Notes under the pieces: model-generated
The model's input: only the letters and a program-made list of their open reading frames with translations
Told to the model about the DNA's origin: nothing
Databases searched by the model: none
Made by a program: the position numbers and the translations under genes
Shown: in pieces, positions 38,422-46,873 of the stretch
Numbering within the stretch: position 1 is the first letter of the stretch
Layout: each line of letters begins with the position of its first letter
Assembly: GCA_038400315.1 (NCBI GenBank)
Contig: CP151667.1
Coordinates: 62,001 to 126,000 of the forward strand
Length of the DNA: 64,000 nucleotides
Source: Isosphaeraceae bacterium EP7
Lineage (GTDB): Bacteria; Planctomycetota; Planctomycetia; Isosphaerales; Isosphaeraceae
Direction of reading: 5' to 3'

Positions 38422-39390
38422 ATGCGAGCGCTGGTGACGGGGGTGACGGGATTCGTCGGGGGCCACCTGGCCGAGCACCTGCTGGAATCGGGCGACGTGG
38501 TCGTCGGCCTGTCGACGTCCGGGGCCTGGCCCGCCGGCCTCACGCACCTGGCCACGCAGGTCAAGCTGATCAAGCTGGACCTGGCCGACGGCTCGGGCGA
38601 CGAATTGGGCGAGCTGATCGGCCGGGCCCAGCCCGAGGTCATCTACCACCTGGCCGCGCAGGCCAACCCGCAGGCCAGCCTGGACGACCCCCGGGGCACC
38701 TGGGCCCTGAACCTCGGCGGCGCCCTGAACCTGCTGGAGGCCGTCCGGGGATCGGGCCGCACGCCGCGCGTCGTTCTCGTCGGCTCCGGCGTCTGCTACG
38801 GCAATCCCGCGCCCGAGCTGATGCCGGTGTCGGAGAGCTGCCCATTGCGGCCCAACAACCCCTACTCGGCCAGCAAGGCGGCGGCCGACCTGCTGGGCAT
38901 TCAGCACTTCCTCTCCCACGGTACCGACGTCGTCATGGCCCGGCCCTTCAACCACGCGGGGCCCCGGCAGTCGTCCAACTACGTGCTGAGCGCCCTGGCC
39001 AGGCAGGTGGCCGAGGTTGCCGCCGGGACCAAGCCGCGGGTCGAGGTGGGCAACCTGGACATCGTCCGCGACTTCACCGACGTCCGCGACGTCGTCCGCG
39101 GCTACAGGCTGCTGGCCGACCCCGCCAGCGGTGGGGCCGGCGGCGAGATCTACAACCTCGGCTCGGGCCGCGGGGTGAAGCTGGCCGACGCTTTGGCCAC
39201 CCTCCGCGACCTCGCAGGCGTCCCGGTCGAGATCTACGTCGACCCGGCCCGCGTCCGGCCCGTCGACCAGCCCTTGCTGGTGGCCGACGCCACCAAGCTG
39301 CGCCTGGCGACCGGCTGGGAGCCTTCGTTCTCGATCGAGCGGACCCTCGACGACATGCTCAAGGGCTGGTCAAAGACCCTGGCCGGCTGA
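38422..39390 (+). CDS. NAD(P)-dependent SDR, GDP-mannose 4,6-dehydratase / GDP-6-deoxy-4-keto-mannose reductase type
   Basis: 322 residues. The Rossmann motif is TGVTGFVGGHLAEHLL (6-21). The active-site pair is in NNPYSASKAAADLL (YxxxK), with GSGVCYG in place of the usual TxxxxYG strand. The stretch MARPFNHAGPRQSSNYVLSA then LARQVAEVAAG, and VGNLDIVRDFTDVRDVVRGY, are typical of Rmd- and GMD-like enzymes that act on GDP-mannose-derived sugars (D-rhamnose or L-fucose routes). The catalytic TDE/E of a dehydratase is not obvious, which favours the reductase over the dehydratase. CGAGGGGTC precedes the ATG at 38422. It sits between the DUF6157 gene and a rhamnulokinase, so a role in deoxyhexose metabolism is likely. 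Confidence 0.8.
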   Translation: MRALVTGVTGFVGGHLAEHLLESGDVVVGLSTSGAWPAGLTHLATQVKLIKLDLADGSGDELGELIGRAQPEVIYHLAAQANPQASLDDPRGTWALNLGGALNLLEAVRGSGRTPRVVLVGSGVCYGNPAPELMPVSESCPLRPNNPYSASKAAADLLGIQHFLSHGTDVVMARPFNHAGPRQSSNYVLSALARQVAEVAAGTKPRVEVGNLDIVRDFTDVRDVVRGYRLLADPASGGAGGEIYNLGSGRGVKLADALATLRDLAGVPVEIYVDPARVRPVDQPLLVADATKLRLATGWEPSFSIERTLDDMLKGWSKTLAG

Positions 39391-39573
39391 CCCGCACCGA
39401 GGGCCGCGGCCGACCTTCGATTGCGACCTGGGCCTGGTCTTCCTAAGATGGTGGCCCACACGCGACGGGCGCGAGGCACGCCCGTCCGTCGCCCGTTGCC
39501 GGCCGTTCGGAAGCCCCGACCGGTCGCGCCCTTGGCGCGACTCTCACCACTCTCCCGCGACCCCTCTCCACCC

Positions 39574-41073
39574 ATGAGCAGCACGACGACCGATTCTTTG
39601 GCCATCGACCTCGGCGCCGAGAGCGGTCGCGGTCTCCTCGGGCGGTTCGACGGCCGTCGGCTCACGCTCGACGAGGTCCACCGCTTCCCCAACGGCCCGG
39701 TGCGGGTGCTCGACACGCTGCACTGGAACATCCTGGGCCTCTTCGGCGAGATCAAGACCGCCCTGGCCAAGTCCCGCACGATGAGCGCGGGGCTCGAGAC
39801 CCTGGGCGTCGACACCTGGGGCGTCGACTTCGGCCTGGTCGGCCGCGGCGACACCCTGCTGGGCAACCCGGTCCACTATCGAGACTCGCGCACCGACGGC
39901 GTGATGGAATCGGCCTTCGGCCTGATGAGCCGCGAGGCGATCTACGAGCACACCGGCCTACAATTCCTGCCGTTCAACACCGCCTACCAGCTGATGGCCA
40001 TGCGGCGGCAGAACTCGCCGCTGCTGGACTCGGCCGAGACGCTGCTGATGATGCCCGACCTCATCGGCTGGATGCTCACCGGCCGCCGCGCCGGCGAGCG
40101 CACCGATGCGTCGACCACTCAGCTTCTGGACCCCCGCACCGGCACCTGGTCCGACGCCGTCTGCAACGGCCTGGATATCCCCCGGTCGATCCTGCCCGAC
40201 CTGATCGAACCGGGCACCGAGCTGGGCCCGATCCGCCCGGCCCTGGCCGAAGAACTGGGCCTGGGCCGTCTGCAAGTCATCGCCCCGGCCACCCACGACA
40301 CCGCCAGCGCCGTGGCCGCCGTGCCCGCCACCGGCAAGGTGGCCGGCGCCCCGCCCGACTGGTGTTACCTCAGCTCGGGCACCTGGTCGCTGCTGGGGGT
40401 CGAAGTCCCCGCGCCCATCATCAACGCGCAAACCCTCAGGTACAACTTCACCAATGAAGGGGGCGTAGCCGGCACCACCCGCCTGCTCAAGAACATCATG
40501 GGCCTCTGGCTGGTGCAGGAATGCCGCCGGACCTGGGCCCGCTCCGGGCACCAGTACGACTATGACGACCTGATCGTGCGGGCCGCCGCCGCCAGGCCGT
40601 TCGGCGCCCTGGTCGACCCCGACGACCCGTCGTTCCTCGCCCCCGGCGACATGCCCGCGCGGATCGCGGCCTACTGCCTCAAGACCGGCCAGACGCCGCC
40701 GTCGGACCACGGCGGGTTCGTCCGCTGCGCCATGGAGAGCCTGGCCCTGAAATACCGCTGGACGATCGAGCGGATGGAGCAGATCGTCGGCACCCGGATC
40801 AAGACGATCCACGTCGTCGGCGGCGGCACCCGCAACGCCCTGCTCTGCCAGTTCGCCGCCGACGCCTGCAACCGTCCCGTCTACGCCGGGCCGATCGAGG
40901 CCACGGCCGCCGGGAACATCCTGCTCCAGCTCATCAGCCGGGGCAAGCTGGCCAACCTGGCCGAGGCCCGCGAGGTCGTCGCCCGCTCCTTCGAGGTCGA
41001 GGTGCACGAGCCCCGCAACACCCAGGCCTGGGAAGACGCCGCAGGCCGGTTCGAACGGCTCATCGCCGGCTGA
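39574..41073 (+). CDS. rhaB: Rhamnulokinase (FGGY sugar kinase family)
   Basis: 499 residues, the usual length. The ATP site begins with LAIDLGAESGRGLLGRFDG, and LDEVHRFPNGPVRVLDTLHW followed by NIL is the rhamnulokinase-specific opening (HRFxNxPV, HWD/N). VDTWGVDFGLV, YRDSRTDGVM, LPFNTAYQLMAM, THDTASAVAAVP, YLSSGTWSLLGVE, YNFTNEGGVAGTTRLLKNIM then GLWLVQECRRTW, and HVVGGGTRNALLCQFAADAC follow in order. It phosphorylates L-rhamnulose to L-rhamnulose-1-phosphate; rhaA and rhaD are not in the window. The ATG at 39574 begins the family sequence but has only a weak ribosome-binding site. The gene next to it encodes a likely deoxysugar-forming enzyme. Confidence 0.93.
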   Translation: MSSTTTDSLAIDLGAESGRGLLGRFDGRRLTLDEVHRFPNGPVRVLDTLHWNILGLFGEIKTALAKSRTMSAGLETLGVDTWGVDFGLVGRGDTLLGNPVHYRDSRTDGVMESAFGLMSREAIYEHTGLQFLPFNTAYQLMAMRRQNSPLLDSAETLLMMPDLIGWMLTGRRAGERTDASTTQLLDPRTGTWSDAVCNGLDIPRSILPDLIEPGTELGPIRPALAEELGLGRLQVIAPATHDTASAVAAVPATGKVAGAPPDWCYLSSGTWSLLGVEVPAPIINAQTLRYNFTNEGGVAGTTRLLKNIMGLWLVQECRRTWARSGHQYDYDDLIVRAAAARPFGALVDPDDPSFLAPGDMPARIAAYCLKTGQTPPSDHGGFVRCAMESLALKYRWTIERMEQIVGTRIKTIHVVGGGTRNALLCQFAADACNRPVYAGPIEATAAGNILLQLISRGKLANLAEAREVVARSFEVEVHEPRNTQAWEDAAGRFERLIAG

Positions 41074-41106
41074 GCAACTTCGCCCCGCCGCCCGGCTGTT
41101 TCCAGG

Positions 41107-41631
41107 TCAAGATCGCTTGGGGACCGACACCCCGCAGGTGCGGCAGGTGTCGGCCCCCAGGTGGACCGGCTTGCCGCACTTGGGGCAGACCCGCAGGCCG
41201 GCCTCGACCCGGGTCGGCACGCGCAGGGGCGTGTCGCGGTCCAGGTGCGAGGCGACCCAGCGTTCCAGGCTGGCCACTTCGGTCGTCGAGAGTTCCTCGG
41301 TCGGATACTCGGGGTCCTGCGCGTTCAGGGACGAGACAGGGATCAGCGACTGCGCGGGCACGGGCACGATCCGCCCGCAGTCGGGGCATTTGCCGTGGCT
41401 CGGAGGGGTCGCCGCACTCACCTTCAGCCGTCGCCCGCAGGGGCAGAGGAACCGCAGGAACCCGTCCTCGGCGGACCGCGAGCCGGCCCCGCCGCCGCCG
41501 GCGGGCCGCGTCGTGTTCCCCGATGAGAGGCGCAGCTTGACCTTCGACCCGCAGCGCGGGCAGACGACCCGGTCGGTCGCCTCGTCGGGGAGATTCAGCT
41601 CCTGGCCGCAGCGGCAGGTCGCCCGGGGCAT
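41107..41631 (-). CDS. Multi-zinc-ribbon protein
   Basis: 174 residues with six Cys knuckles making about three zinc ribbons: CRCGQELNL and CPRCGSKVKL; CPCGRRLKV and CPDCGRIVPV; CPKCGKPVHLG and CRTCGVSVPKRS. The middle linker (TTEVASLERWVASHLDRDTP) is helical and hydrophilic. No transmembrane segment or catalytic motif is visible, so a scaffold or nucleic-acid-binding role is only a possibility. GAGGCGG precedes the ATG at 41631; the frame runs 20 residues further up with no family character. It converges on rhaB and lies downstream of larE on the same strand. Confidence 0.75.
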   Translation of the reverse strand: MPRATCRCGQELNLPDEATDRVVCPRCGSKVKLRLSSGNTTRPAGGGGAGSRSAEDGFLRFLCPCGRRLKVSAATPPSHGKCPDCGRIVPVPAQSLIPVSSLNAQDPEYPTEELSTTEVASLERWVASHLDRDTPLRVPTRVEAGLRVCPKCGKPVHLGADTCRTCGVSVPKRS

Positions 41632-41758
41632 GTCTAACACCGCCTCGGTTCGGATCGGACAAGGGAGGGGGCGGACGTCGAAGATCGGCAACGCCTGGGA
41701 AGCGGGGGGCTGTCTCCCGAGCGAAGTCTAGGTGACTGTTCCCCCTTATTCTTCCGCG

Positions 41759-42655
41759 TCAGGTCGTGGCGGTCGGGGTTTGCGCCGCGGCCGGCTTTGG
41801 CTTCGAGGGCTTCATTAAAATCCCGTCCAGCGGGATCAGGGCGTTCAGGCTGCCGGAGCGGAACCCTTCCAGGTCGAGCGTGACGTACTTGAAGCCCAGC
41901 GTCCGGAACGCGGCCACCAGCTCGCGGCCGGTCTCCGGCGCGGCCAGCCGGGGCAACTCTTCCAGCGGCACCTCGATGCGGGCCAGGTCGCCCTGGTGGT
42001 AGCGAACCCGCAGCAGGCGCAGGCCCTTCTGCCTCAGCCACCCTTCGGCGGCGTCGACCATCTTCGTCCGCTCGGGCGTCACCTGCACACCGTAGGCGAT
42101 CCGGCTGGAGAGGCAGGGGGTCGCGGGCTTGTCCCAGGTGGGCAGGCCCCAGGCCTTGGCCAGCGCGCGGACCTCGGGCTTGCCCAGGTCGCACTCCTGC
42201 AAGGGGTGCCGCACCCCGTTCTCGGCCGCCGCGCGCATCCCCGGTCGGTGGTCGCCGGTGTCGTCGGTGTTGGCCCCCGACGCGATCACGTCGACCCCCA
42301 GGTGGCCCAGCATCCCGGAGAGCCGGCCATACAGCTCGCTCTTGCAGAAGTAGCAGCGGTCCGAGTTGTTGCGCGTGTAGTTGGGGTCGGCGAACTCGTC
42401 GGTGCGGATCACCCGATGCTCGATGCCGATCTGCCGGGCCAGGGCCTCGGCCTCCTCCAGCTCGCCGGAGGCGAGGCTGTCGGAAACCGCCGTCACGGCG
42501 ACGGCCTGGCTGCCCAGTGCCTCGTGGGCGGCGCGGGCCACCACGGCGCTATCCACCCCCCCGGAGTAGGCCACGGCCACCCGGCCATACCCGCGCAAGG
42601 TCTCGAGCAGGCGGTCGCGATGCGCCACCAGAACAGGATCATCCCAGGCGGCCAT
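41759..42655 (-). CDS. larE: ATP-dependent sacrificial sulfur transferase, LarE type
   Basis: 298 residues. The PP-loop SGGVDSAVVA (31-40) binds ATP. VSDSLASGELEEAEALARQI then GIEHRVIRTDEFADPNYTRN, SDRCYFCKSELYG (C101, C104), ASGANTDDTGDHRPGM and ATPCLSSRIAYG (C181) match LarE, which adenylates the nicotinate-derived P2CMN precursor and donates sulfur to build the nickel-pincer cofactor of lactate racemase-like enzymes. The CxxC plus C181 pattern recalls the three-cysteine subgroup reported to use an Fe-S cluster rather than the Cys side chain itself as sulfur source. larA, larB and larC are not nearby. GGGAGGTGCGC precedes the ATG. Pro/Ala/Thr-rich residues form the tail. Confidence 0.88.
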   Translation of the reverse strand: MAAWDDPVLVAHRDRLLETLRGYGRVAVAYSGGVDSAVVARAAHEALGSQAVAVTAVSDSLASGELEEAEALARQIGIEHRVIRTDEFADPNYTRNNSDRCYFCKSELYGRLSGMLGHLGVDVIASGANTDDTGDHRPGMRAAAENGVRHPLQECDLGKPEVRALAKAWGLPTWDKPATPCLSSRIAYGVQVTPERTKMVDAAEGWLRQKGLRLLRVRYHQGDLARIEVPLEELPRLAAPETGRELVAAFRTLGFKYVTLDLEGFRSGSLNALIPLDGILMKPSKPKPAAAQTPTATT

Positions 42656-42855
42656 GCGCACCTCCCTTTCGACCCAACGCCCGGCGCGTACCGCCCAGGG
42701 CCCGGTCACGACCCTCCCCGCGACGCGGGACCAAGGGCCGGCCGCCGGGGATCTCTCTCCGGACAGCCCCTTGATTGTAGGGCCGACTGCCCCTGGGCTC
42801 AAGAACCAGGGGCAGAAGGCCCGTCGGACCCCGGCCTGCGTACCCCTCGCGAAAT

Positions 42856-42922
42856 TATTTTGGAAAAATTTCCAGATAGTAGGGAGGAAATCCTCGGACG
42901 GAACGACTGTATCGAATAGGGG
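42856..42922. repeat. Structured TATTTTG...AATAGGGG element, copy 1
   Basis: An AT-rich 67-bp island within the otherwise GC-rich 42656-43167 interval, which has no gene. It begins TATTTTG, has the dyads TGGAAAAATTTCCA (42861-42874) and GAGGAAATCCTC, then GGACGGAACGA, GTAT and AATAGGGG. A second element at 52761-52838 has the same order and 18 of 22 identical bases in the final GAACGA...AATAGGGG block. It ends 246 bp upstream of the protease gene. On the minus strand it could encode PLFDTVVPSEDFLPTIWKFF, so a coding remnant is an alternative to a regulatory or RNA element. Confidence 0.55.
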
Positions 42923-43167
42923 GCCTCGTTTTCGGGGGCAACGGCGAGGAAGCCTGCCCCTTTCTGCCGAGACCTGACGGCGCGACGTTGCGCCCGCCTT
43001 GAATCTCGCCGAGGAGCGAAACCGGACGGGGCGGATGCCTCGGCCGGCGGGCCCGATGGTCCGCATTGAATCAACGGGCCCCGCAGCTCGCAGGGCCTGG
43101 CCGAATGACCCCGACCGCCGGAGGAGCCGGTCGACGGACACCAAGATTGACCCCTGGGACACGCCAA

Positions 43168-45234
43168 ATGATCTCCAATCCACCGGCCGAAGGCGACCTC
43201 GGTGGCCCGCCCGACCAGGCACCGGTTGGCCAGACTGGGCCGGCACAGGGCCCGGGCCTCAACGGCAGGCTGATCGTCGCCGACCCGATGGTCGCCGATT
43301 CCCTGCGCCCCGAGACCCTGCGTGCCGACCTCTCGACGACCGCGCTGGGCCACTGCCACGCCTTCGCCCCGGCCACGACCGCCGCCCTGGCCGCCACCGC
43401 GGCCACCGCCACGGCACGCGCCGCCGACCCCGGCCCCAAGCGATACCAGACGACCCGCGCCTTGAGCACGGGTCGCCCCCGCTTCGAGCTGATCATCGAC
43501 ACCAGCAACCTCGTCCCGTTCGACTTCCTCCGACAGGGCGACCGCGTGGGCCGCGCCGTGGTCAAGCTCGAGCGCGAGGACGGGGCCACAGGGACCGGGT
43601 TCCTCGTCGCTCCCGACATCCTGCTGACCAACCACCACGTCTTGCCCAACGCCGCCACCGCCCTGTCGTCCTACGCCCTGGCCAACTACGAGCGCACGCC
43701 CCCCGACGACGCGTGGGGGCGGTCGGTGGTGGCCCCCCTGGAGCCCCAGCGCCTGTTCGTGACCAATTCCGACCTGGACTTCACCTTCTGCGGCGTGGCC
43801 AACCTTGAGTTCCTGGGCGTCATCCCCGTCGACCGCAACAGCCTGGACATCGCCCGCCATGAGCGCGTGAACATCATCCAGCACCCGCGCGGCCGCCCCA
43901 AGGAGATCGCCCTCCAGGACAACGAGGTCGTCCGCGCCGACCACCTCGTCGTGCAGTATTCGTGCGACACCGAACCGGGCTCGAGCGGCAGCCCGGTCTT
44001 CAACAACCGCTGGCGGCTGGTGGCCATGCACCACGCGTCGGTCCCCATCACGGCCGGCGGCGGAGACGAGGGGCACGGGCGCTACCTCAACGAGGGGATC
44101 CGGATGTCGGCGATCGCCATCTGGCTGGAGATCGCCGAGCCCGCCGATCTCACCCAGCGGCGCTGGATCGAGCAGCTCCGCGGCATCTTCGGCGGCCTCG
44201 ACCCGCAGGTTGGCTTCTTCGGCGCGCTGGGCCGCCAGGTCCAGGGGCTGGCCACCGCCGAGATCATCGCCGACAGCTACCTGGGCGGCGCCGACGACCT
44301 GGACGTCGCCTTCTGGGACTTGCAGGGCCCTCGGATGTCCCTGCGCGATCGCCTGCCCCTCCTCACTCGCGCCATCGCTTCGATGGGCATGGACCTCTGG
44401 GTCCTGACGCACCTCGACCCCGCCGACGTCGTCGTGCTCTGCGATGAGCTGGCCGGCAGCCACCGGCTCGACTACGGCGTGCAGGCCGGCATCTCCGAGC
44501 GCGGGGCGCCCATCACGATCCTCTACAAGCGGGACGGCCTGCTCTCCGTGACCCGCCCCGCCTGGGCCGCCGGCTCCGGCGCCAAGGCCCCGCCCCGCGT
44601 CCTGGTCCGCACCACCTCGCGGCGGGGCGAGACCCGCGACGTCCACCTGGTCGTCTTCGCCCGGGCCCACGACGAACCGCAAGCCGCCGGCGCCCAGGTG
44701 CCCGAGCCGCCGACGTCCCCCCCCGTCGCCGAGATCCGCCCCTGGATCGAGGCCATCCTGATCGAGGCCGAACGCCCCGGGCCCGACGCCCACTGGCTCC
44801 TGCTGGGCTGCACCGAGACCCTGCTCACTCCCTGGAAGGTCGCCCGGGTCACCTTCCGCGACCGGCCCCTGTTGCCGATCGCCGCGGAGCACCCCACCGA
44901 CGGGGCCATCCTCGTCCTTCAGGCCGCCCGGGCGCGCCTGGGACACCTCTACCTCTCCCCCGACATGACCGCGAGGGCCGCCAGCAACGCGAGGCTCACC
45001 GTCGTCCACGACCGCCAGCTACCCGCCCTCGACCGGACCCTGATCCGCCACGCCCCCATCGCCATGCGCCTCTGCTTCCGCACCCCCCCCGAGCCGGCGC
45101 CCGAGATCGTCGAGCCCGAGCCCGGACCCATCGAGCCGGCCCCAAAAACCCCGAAAAACGAAACGAACCCGGCGCGACGCCGCGCCTACACCGCCTGGAT
45201 CGACCGCCTCTTCTCTCCCAGGTCCGCCCGCTGA
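43168..45234 (+). CDS. Trypsin-like serine protease with C-terminal endonuclease/phosphatase-like region
   Basis: 688 residues. An N-terminal Ala/Thr-rich region (1-100) has no signal peptide. The protease domain has LLTNHHVLP with His157, SDLDFTFCGV with D204 as probable Asp, and CDTEPGSSGSPVF with Ser273 in the GxSGSP oxyanion motif. VNIIQHPRGRPKEI and WRLVAMHHASVP are typical of glutamyl-endopeptidase/DegP-like peptidases. After a helical linker, residues 378-465 read DLDVAFWDLQG, LLTRAIASMGMDLWVLTHLD, VVLCDELAG, DYGVQAGISERGAPITILYK, resembling the endonuclease/exonuclease/phosphatase fold opening (VxxWNL ... DIWxLxE). A Pro/Glu-rich tail ends it. The ATG at 43168 begins MISNPPAEGD; longer starts add low-complexity residues. 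The pairing of protease and EEP-like region is unusual. Confidence 0.78.
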   Translation: MISNPPAEGDLGGPPDQAPVGQTGPAQGPGLNGRLIVADPMVADSLRPETLRADLSTTALGHCHAFAPATTAALAATAATATARAADPGPKRYQTTRALSTGRPRFELIIDTSNLVPFDFLRQGDRVGRAVVKLEREDGATGTGFLVAPDILLTNHHVLPNAATALSSYALANYERTPPDDAWGRSVVAPLEPQRLFVTNSDLDFTFCGVANLEFLGVIPVDRNSLDIARHERVNIIQHPRGRPKEIALQDNEVVRADHLVVQYSCDTEPGSSGSPVFNNRWRLVAMHHASVPITAGGGDEGHGRYLNEGIRMSAIAIWLEIAEPADLTQRRWIEQLRGIFGGLDPQVGFFGALGRQVQGLATAEIIADSYLGGADDLDVAFWDLQGPRMSLRDRLPLLTRAIASMGMDLWVLTHLDPADVVVLCDELAGSHRLDYGVQAGISERGAPITILYKRDGLLSVTRPAWAAGSGAKAPPRVLVRTTSRRGETRDVHLVVFARAHDEPQAAGAQVPEPPTSPPVAEIRPWIEAILIEAERPGPDAHWLLLGCTETLLTPWKVARVTFRDRPLLPIAAEHPTDGAILVLQAARARLGHLYLSPDMTARAASNARLTVVHDRQLPALDRTLIRHAPIAMRLCFRTPPEPAPEIVEPEPGPIEPAPKTPKNETNPARRRAYTAWIDRLFSPRSAR

Positions 45235-45603
45235 ACATCGCCGATTCAAATTGGCCCCCCGGGAACGCAGGAGCCCGCGACGCTCGCCTCTCATCACGAC
45301 ATGGCCCCTGACGACTTCTTGTCCCCGCCCCTGTGACCTCATCGCCCGGACGACCGGTCTGACGGCTTCAACCTGACCGACCGATCGAGGGATTCGAGGC
45401 CGGATCGAGGGCGCCGCGGCGTAGCTTGGCGACTTTGGGCGTGCATCGGAGCGGGCCTGAGTTGGATGCGAGGTCCTTCGTCGTTCAATCATTGACCGAT
45501 GATTCTTGGTCCGATGCAGTCCCGTCGGTGCAACGAAAGAAAATGAAATTCGCGAATGTTTGATTTCCAATGATGAGAATTTTATCTTGTACGGAGCAGG
45601 CCG
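45235..45603. promoter_or_regulatory. Intergenic region upstream of the acyltransferase gene
   Basis: 369 bp with no supported gene. The last 110 bp are markedly AT-rich for this genome (GAAAGAAAATGAAATTCGCG, GAGAATTTTATCTTGTACGG) and probably carry the acyltransferase promoter. TTGACC at about 45493 could be a -35 element but no convincing -10 box is spaced from it. Confidence 0.3.
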
Positions 45604-46653
45604 ATGTCCGCCTCGCCGCCGAATAATATCAACGCGATCCGCCTCGCCCTGTCGGTCTCGGTGCTGTATTCACACTCGTATCCGCTCGGGCTCGGGAACG
45701 AGAAGACGGAGCCGCTCGCGGTCCTGACCGGCGGCCAGGCGACGATCGGATCGGTGGCCGTCGCCGCGTTCTTCGCGATGTCGGGCTACCTGATCGCCGG
45801 GAGCTGGGGGCGGTCGAGCTCGTGGCGCTCGTTCGCCGTCCGCCGCGTCCTGCGCATCTATCCCGCCTATCTCGTCGCCGGCCTGGTGTGCTACCTGGCC
45901 TTCTCGATGGAGCCGTCTGCCCTGGGCGCCTGGGGGCTGCTGCTGCTGCGGAACGTCCCCAGATCCGCGGACTTCGCCGGCAATCCCACGCCGCTGGTGG
46001 TCAACGGCAGCCTCTGGACGATCCCGTATGAGGCCTGGAGCTACGCGGGGATCGCGATCATGGGGGCGGCCGGGCTGCTGGGCCGCCGCCGTGTTCTTGT
46101 GGGCCTCCTGGTCGCCTCGATCGTCGCCGGCGTGCTCTTCGAGGCGTACGAGATCAATACCAACCTCAAGGGGCTCGGGTCGATCGTCGGCTGGCCGCGA
46201 TTCTGGGCCAGGCTGCTCCCCTCGATCTTCGCGGGGGCCCTGTTCCACGCGATGCCGGGGCGTTTCCGGTGGCACCCGCTGCTGGGCCTGGCGGCGGCCT
46301 GCGGCCTCGCCATCGGGGCCCGCGTCCCGCTTGGGATGACCGTCGCCCTGCCCACCTGCGGCGTCTATCTGCTCTTCGCCGCGGCGTTCGGCCCCTCCTG
46401 GAACTGGGGCGAGCGGGTCACCCGGTACGGCGATTTCAGCTACGGGATCTACCTCTATGCCTTCCCGATCCAGCAGGCCGTGATGCGCACAATCGGCCAT
46501 CCGACGAGCGCGACGGAGCTGTTCGCCCTCTCCCTCCTGCCCGCGTTCGCCGCCGGGATAGCGAGCTGGCTGCTCGTCGAGCGGCGATTCCTGGCCGCGA
46601 AACGCCCGCTGCCCGGCGGTGTCGCCCTCAGTCGAGGGCCGTCGCCCGCCTGA
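45604..46653 (+). CDS. Acyltransferase 3 family (OafA-like) membrane protein
   Basis: 349 residues with about ten hydrophobic helices. The N-terminus has NNINAIRLALSVSVLYSHSY then PLGLG, the family's first helix with the conserved His (H23-region SHSYP), and AVAAFFAMSGYLIAGSW with FxxSGY, followed by RRVLRIYPAYLVAGL (RxxRIxPxY), all standard for acyltransferase 3. SLWTIPYEAWSYAGI and YGDFSYGIYLYAFPIQQAVM are the usual late helices. These proteins acylate sugars or peptidoglycan at the membrane surface, so a role in decorating exopolysaccharide fits the neighbouring sugar genes. GGAGCAGG precedes the ATG. Part of its 3' end is duplicated at 48880-49015. Confidence 0.9.
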   Translation: MSASPPNNINAIRLALSVSVLYSHSYPLGLGNEKTEPLAVLTGGQATIGSVAVAAFFAMSGYLIAGSWGRSSSWRSFAVRRVLRIYPAYLVAGLVCYLAFSMEPSALGAWGLLLLRNVPRSADFAGNPTPLVVNGSLWTIPYEAWSYAGIAIMGAAGLLGRRRVLVGLLVASIVAGVLFEAYEINTNLKGLGSIVGWPRFWARLLPSIFAGALFHAMPGRFRWHPLLGLAAACGLAIGARVPLGMTVALPTCGVYLLFAAAFGPSWNWGERVTRYGDFSYGIYLYAFPIQQAVMRTIGHPTSATELFALSLLPAFAAGIASWLLVERRFLAAKRPLPGGVALSRGPSPA

Positions 46654-46689
46654 TCCGCGCCGGGTGGGCGACCCTCTATAATCGAGGAA

Positions 46690-46723
46690 ACGCCCCTCCC
46701 CCGCGTTTGGCGAGGGCGGGGCG
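46690..46723 (+). terminator. Terminator downstream of the acyltransferase gene
   Basis: CGCCCCTCCCCCGC pairs with GGCGAGGGCGGGGCG across a GTTT loop, with one bulge. It starts 37 bp after the stop codon and has no long T-run. The equivalent stretch is deleted in the duplicated tail copy at 48880-49015. Confidence 0.55.
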
Positions 46724-46873
46724 TCGGTGATCGTCCGTTGTCCCGAGAGGATCCGGCTCCGCCCTGCCCGAGGCGTCGTGGGAGGCCATCGCGCCCGCGG
46801 CGTATGACCTGGACCGATCGTCATCAGTCGAGGGGAACCGACGACGGGTTGTCAGGCCTGCCGATCAACGCGT

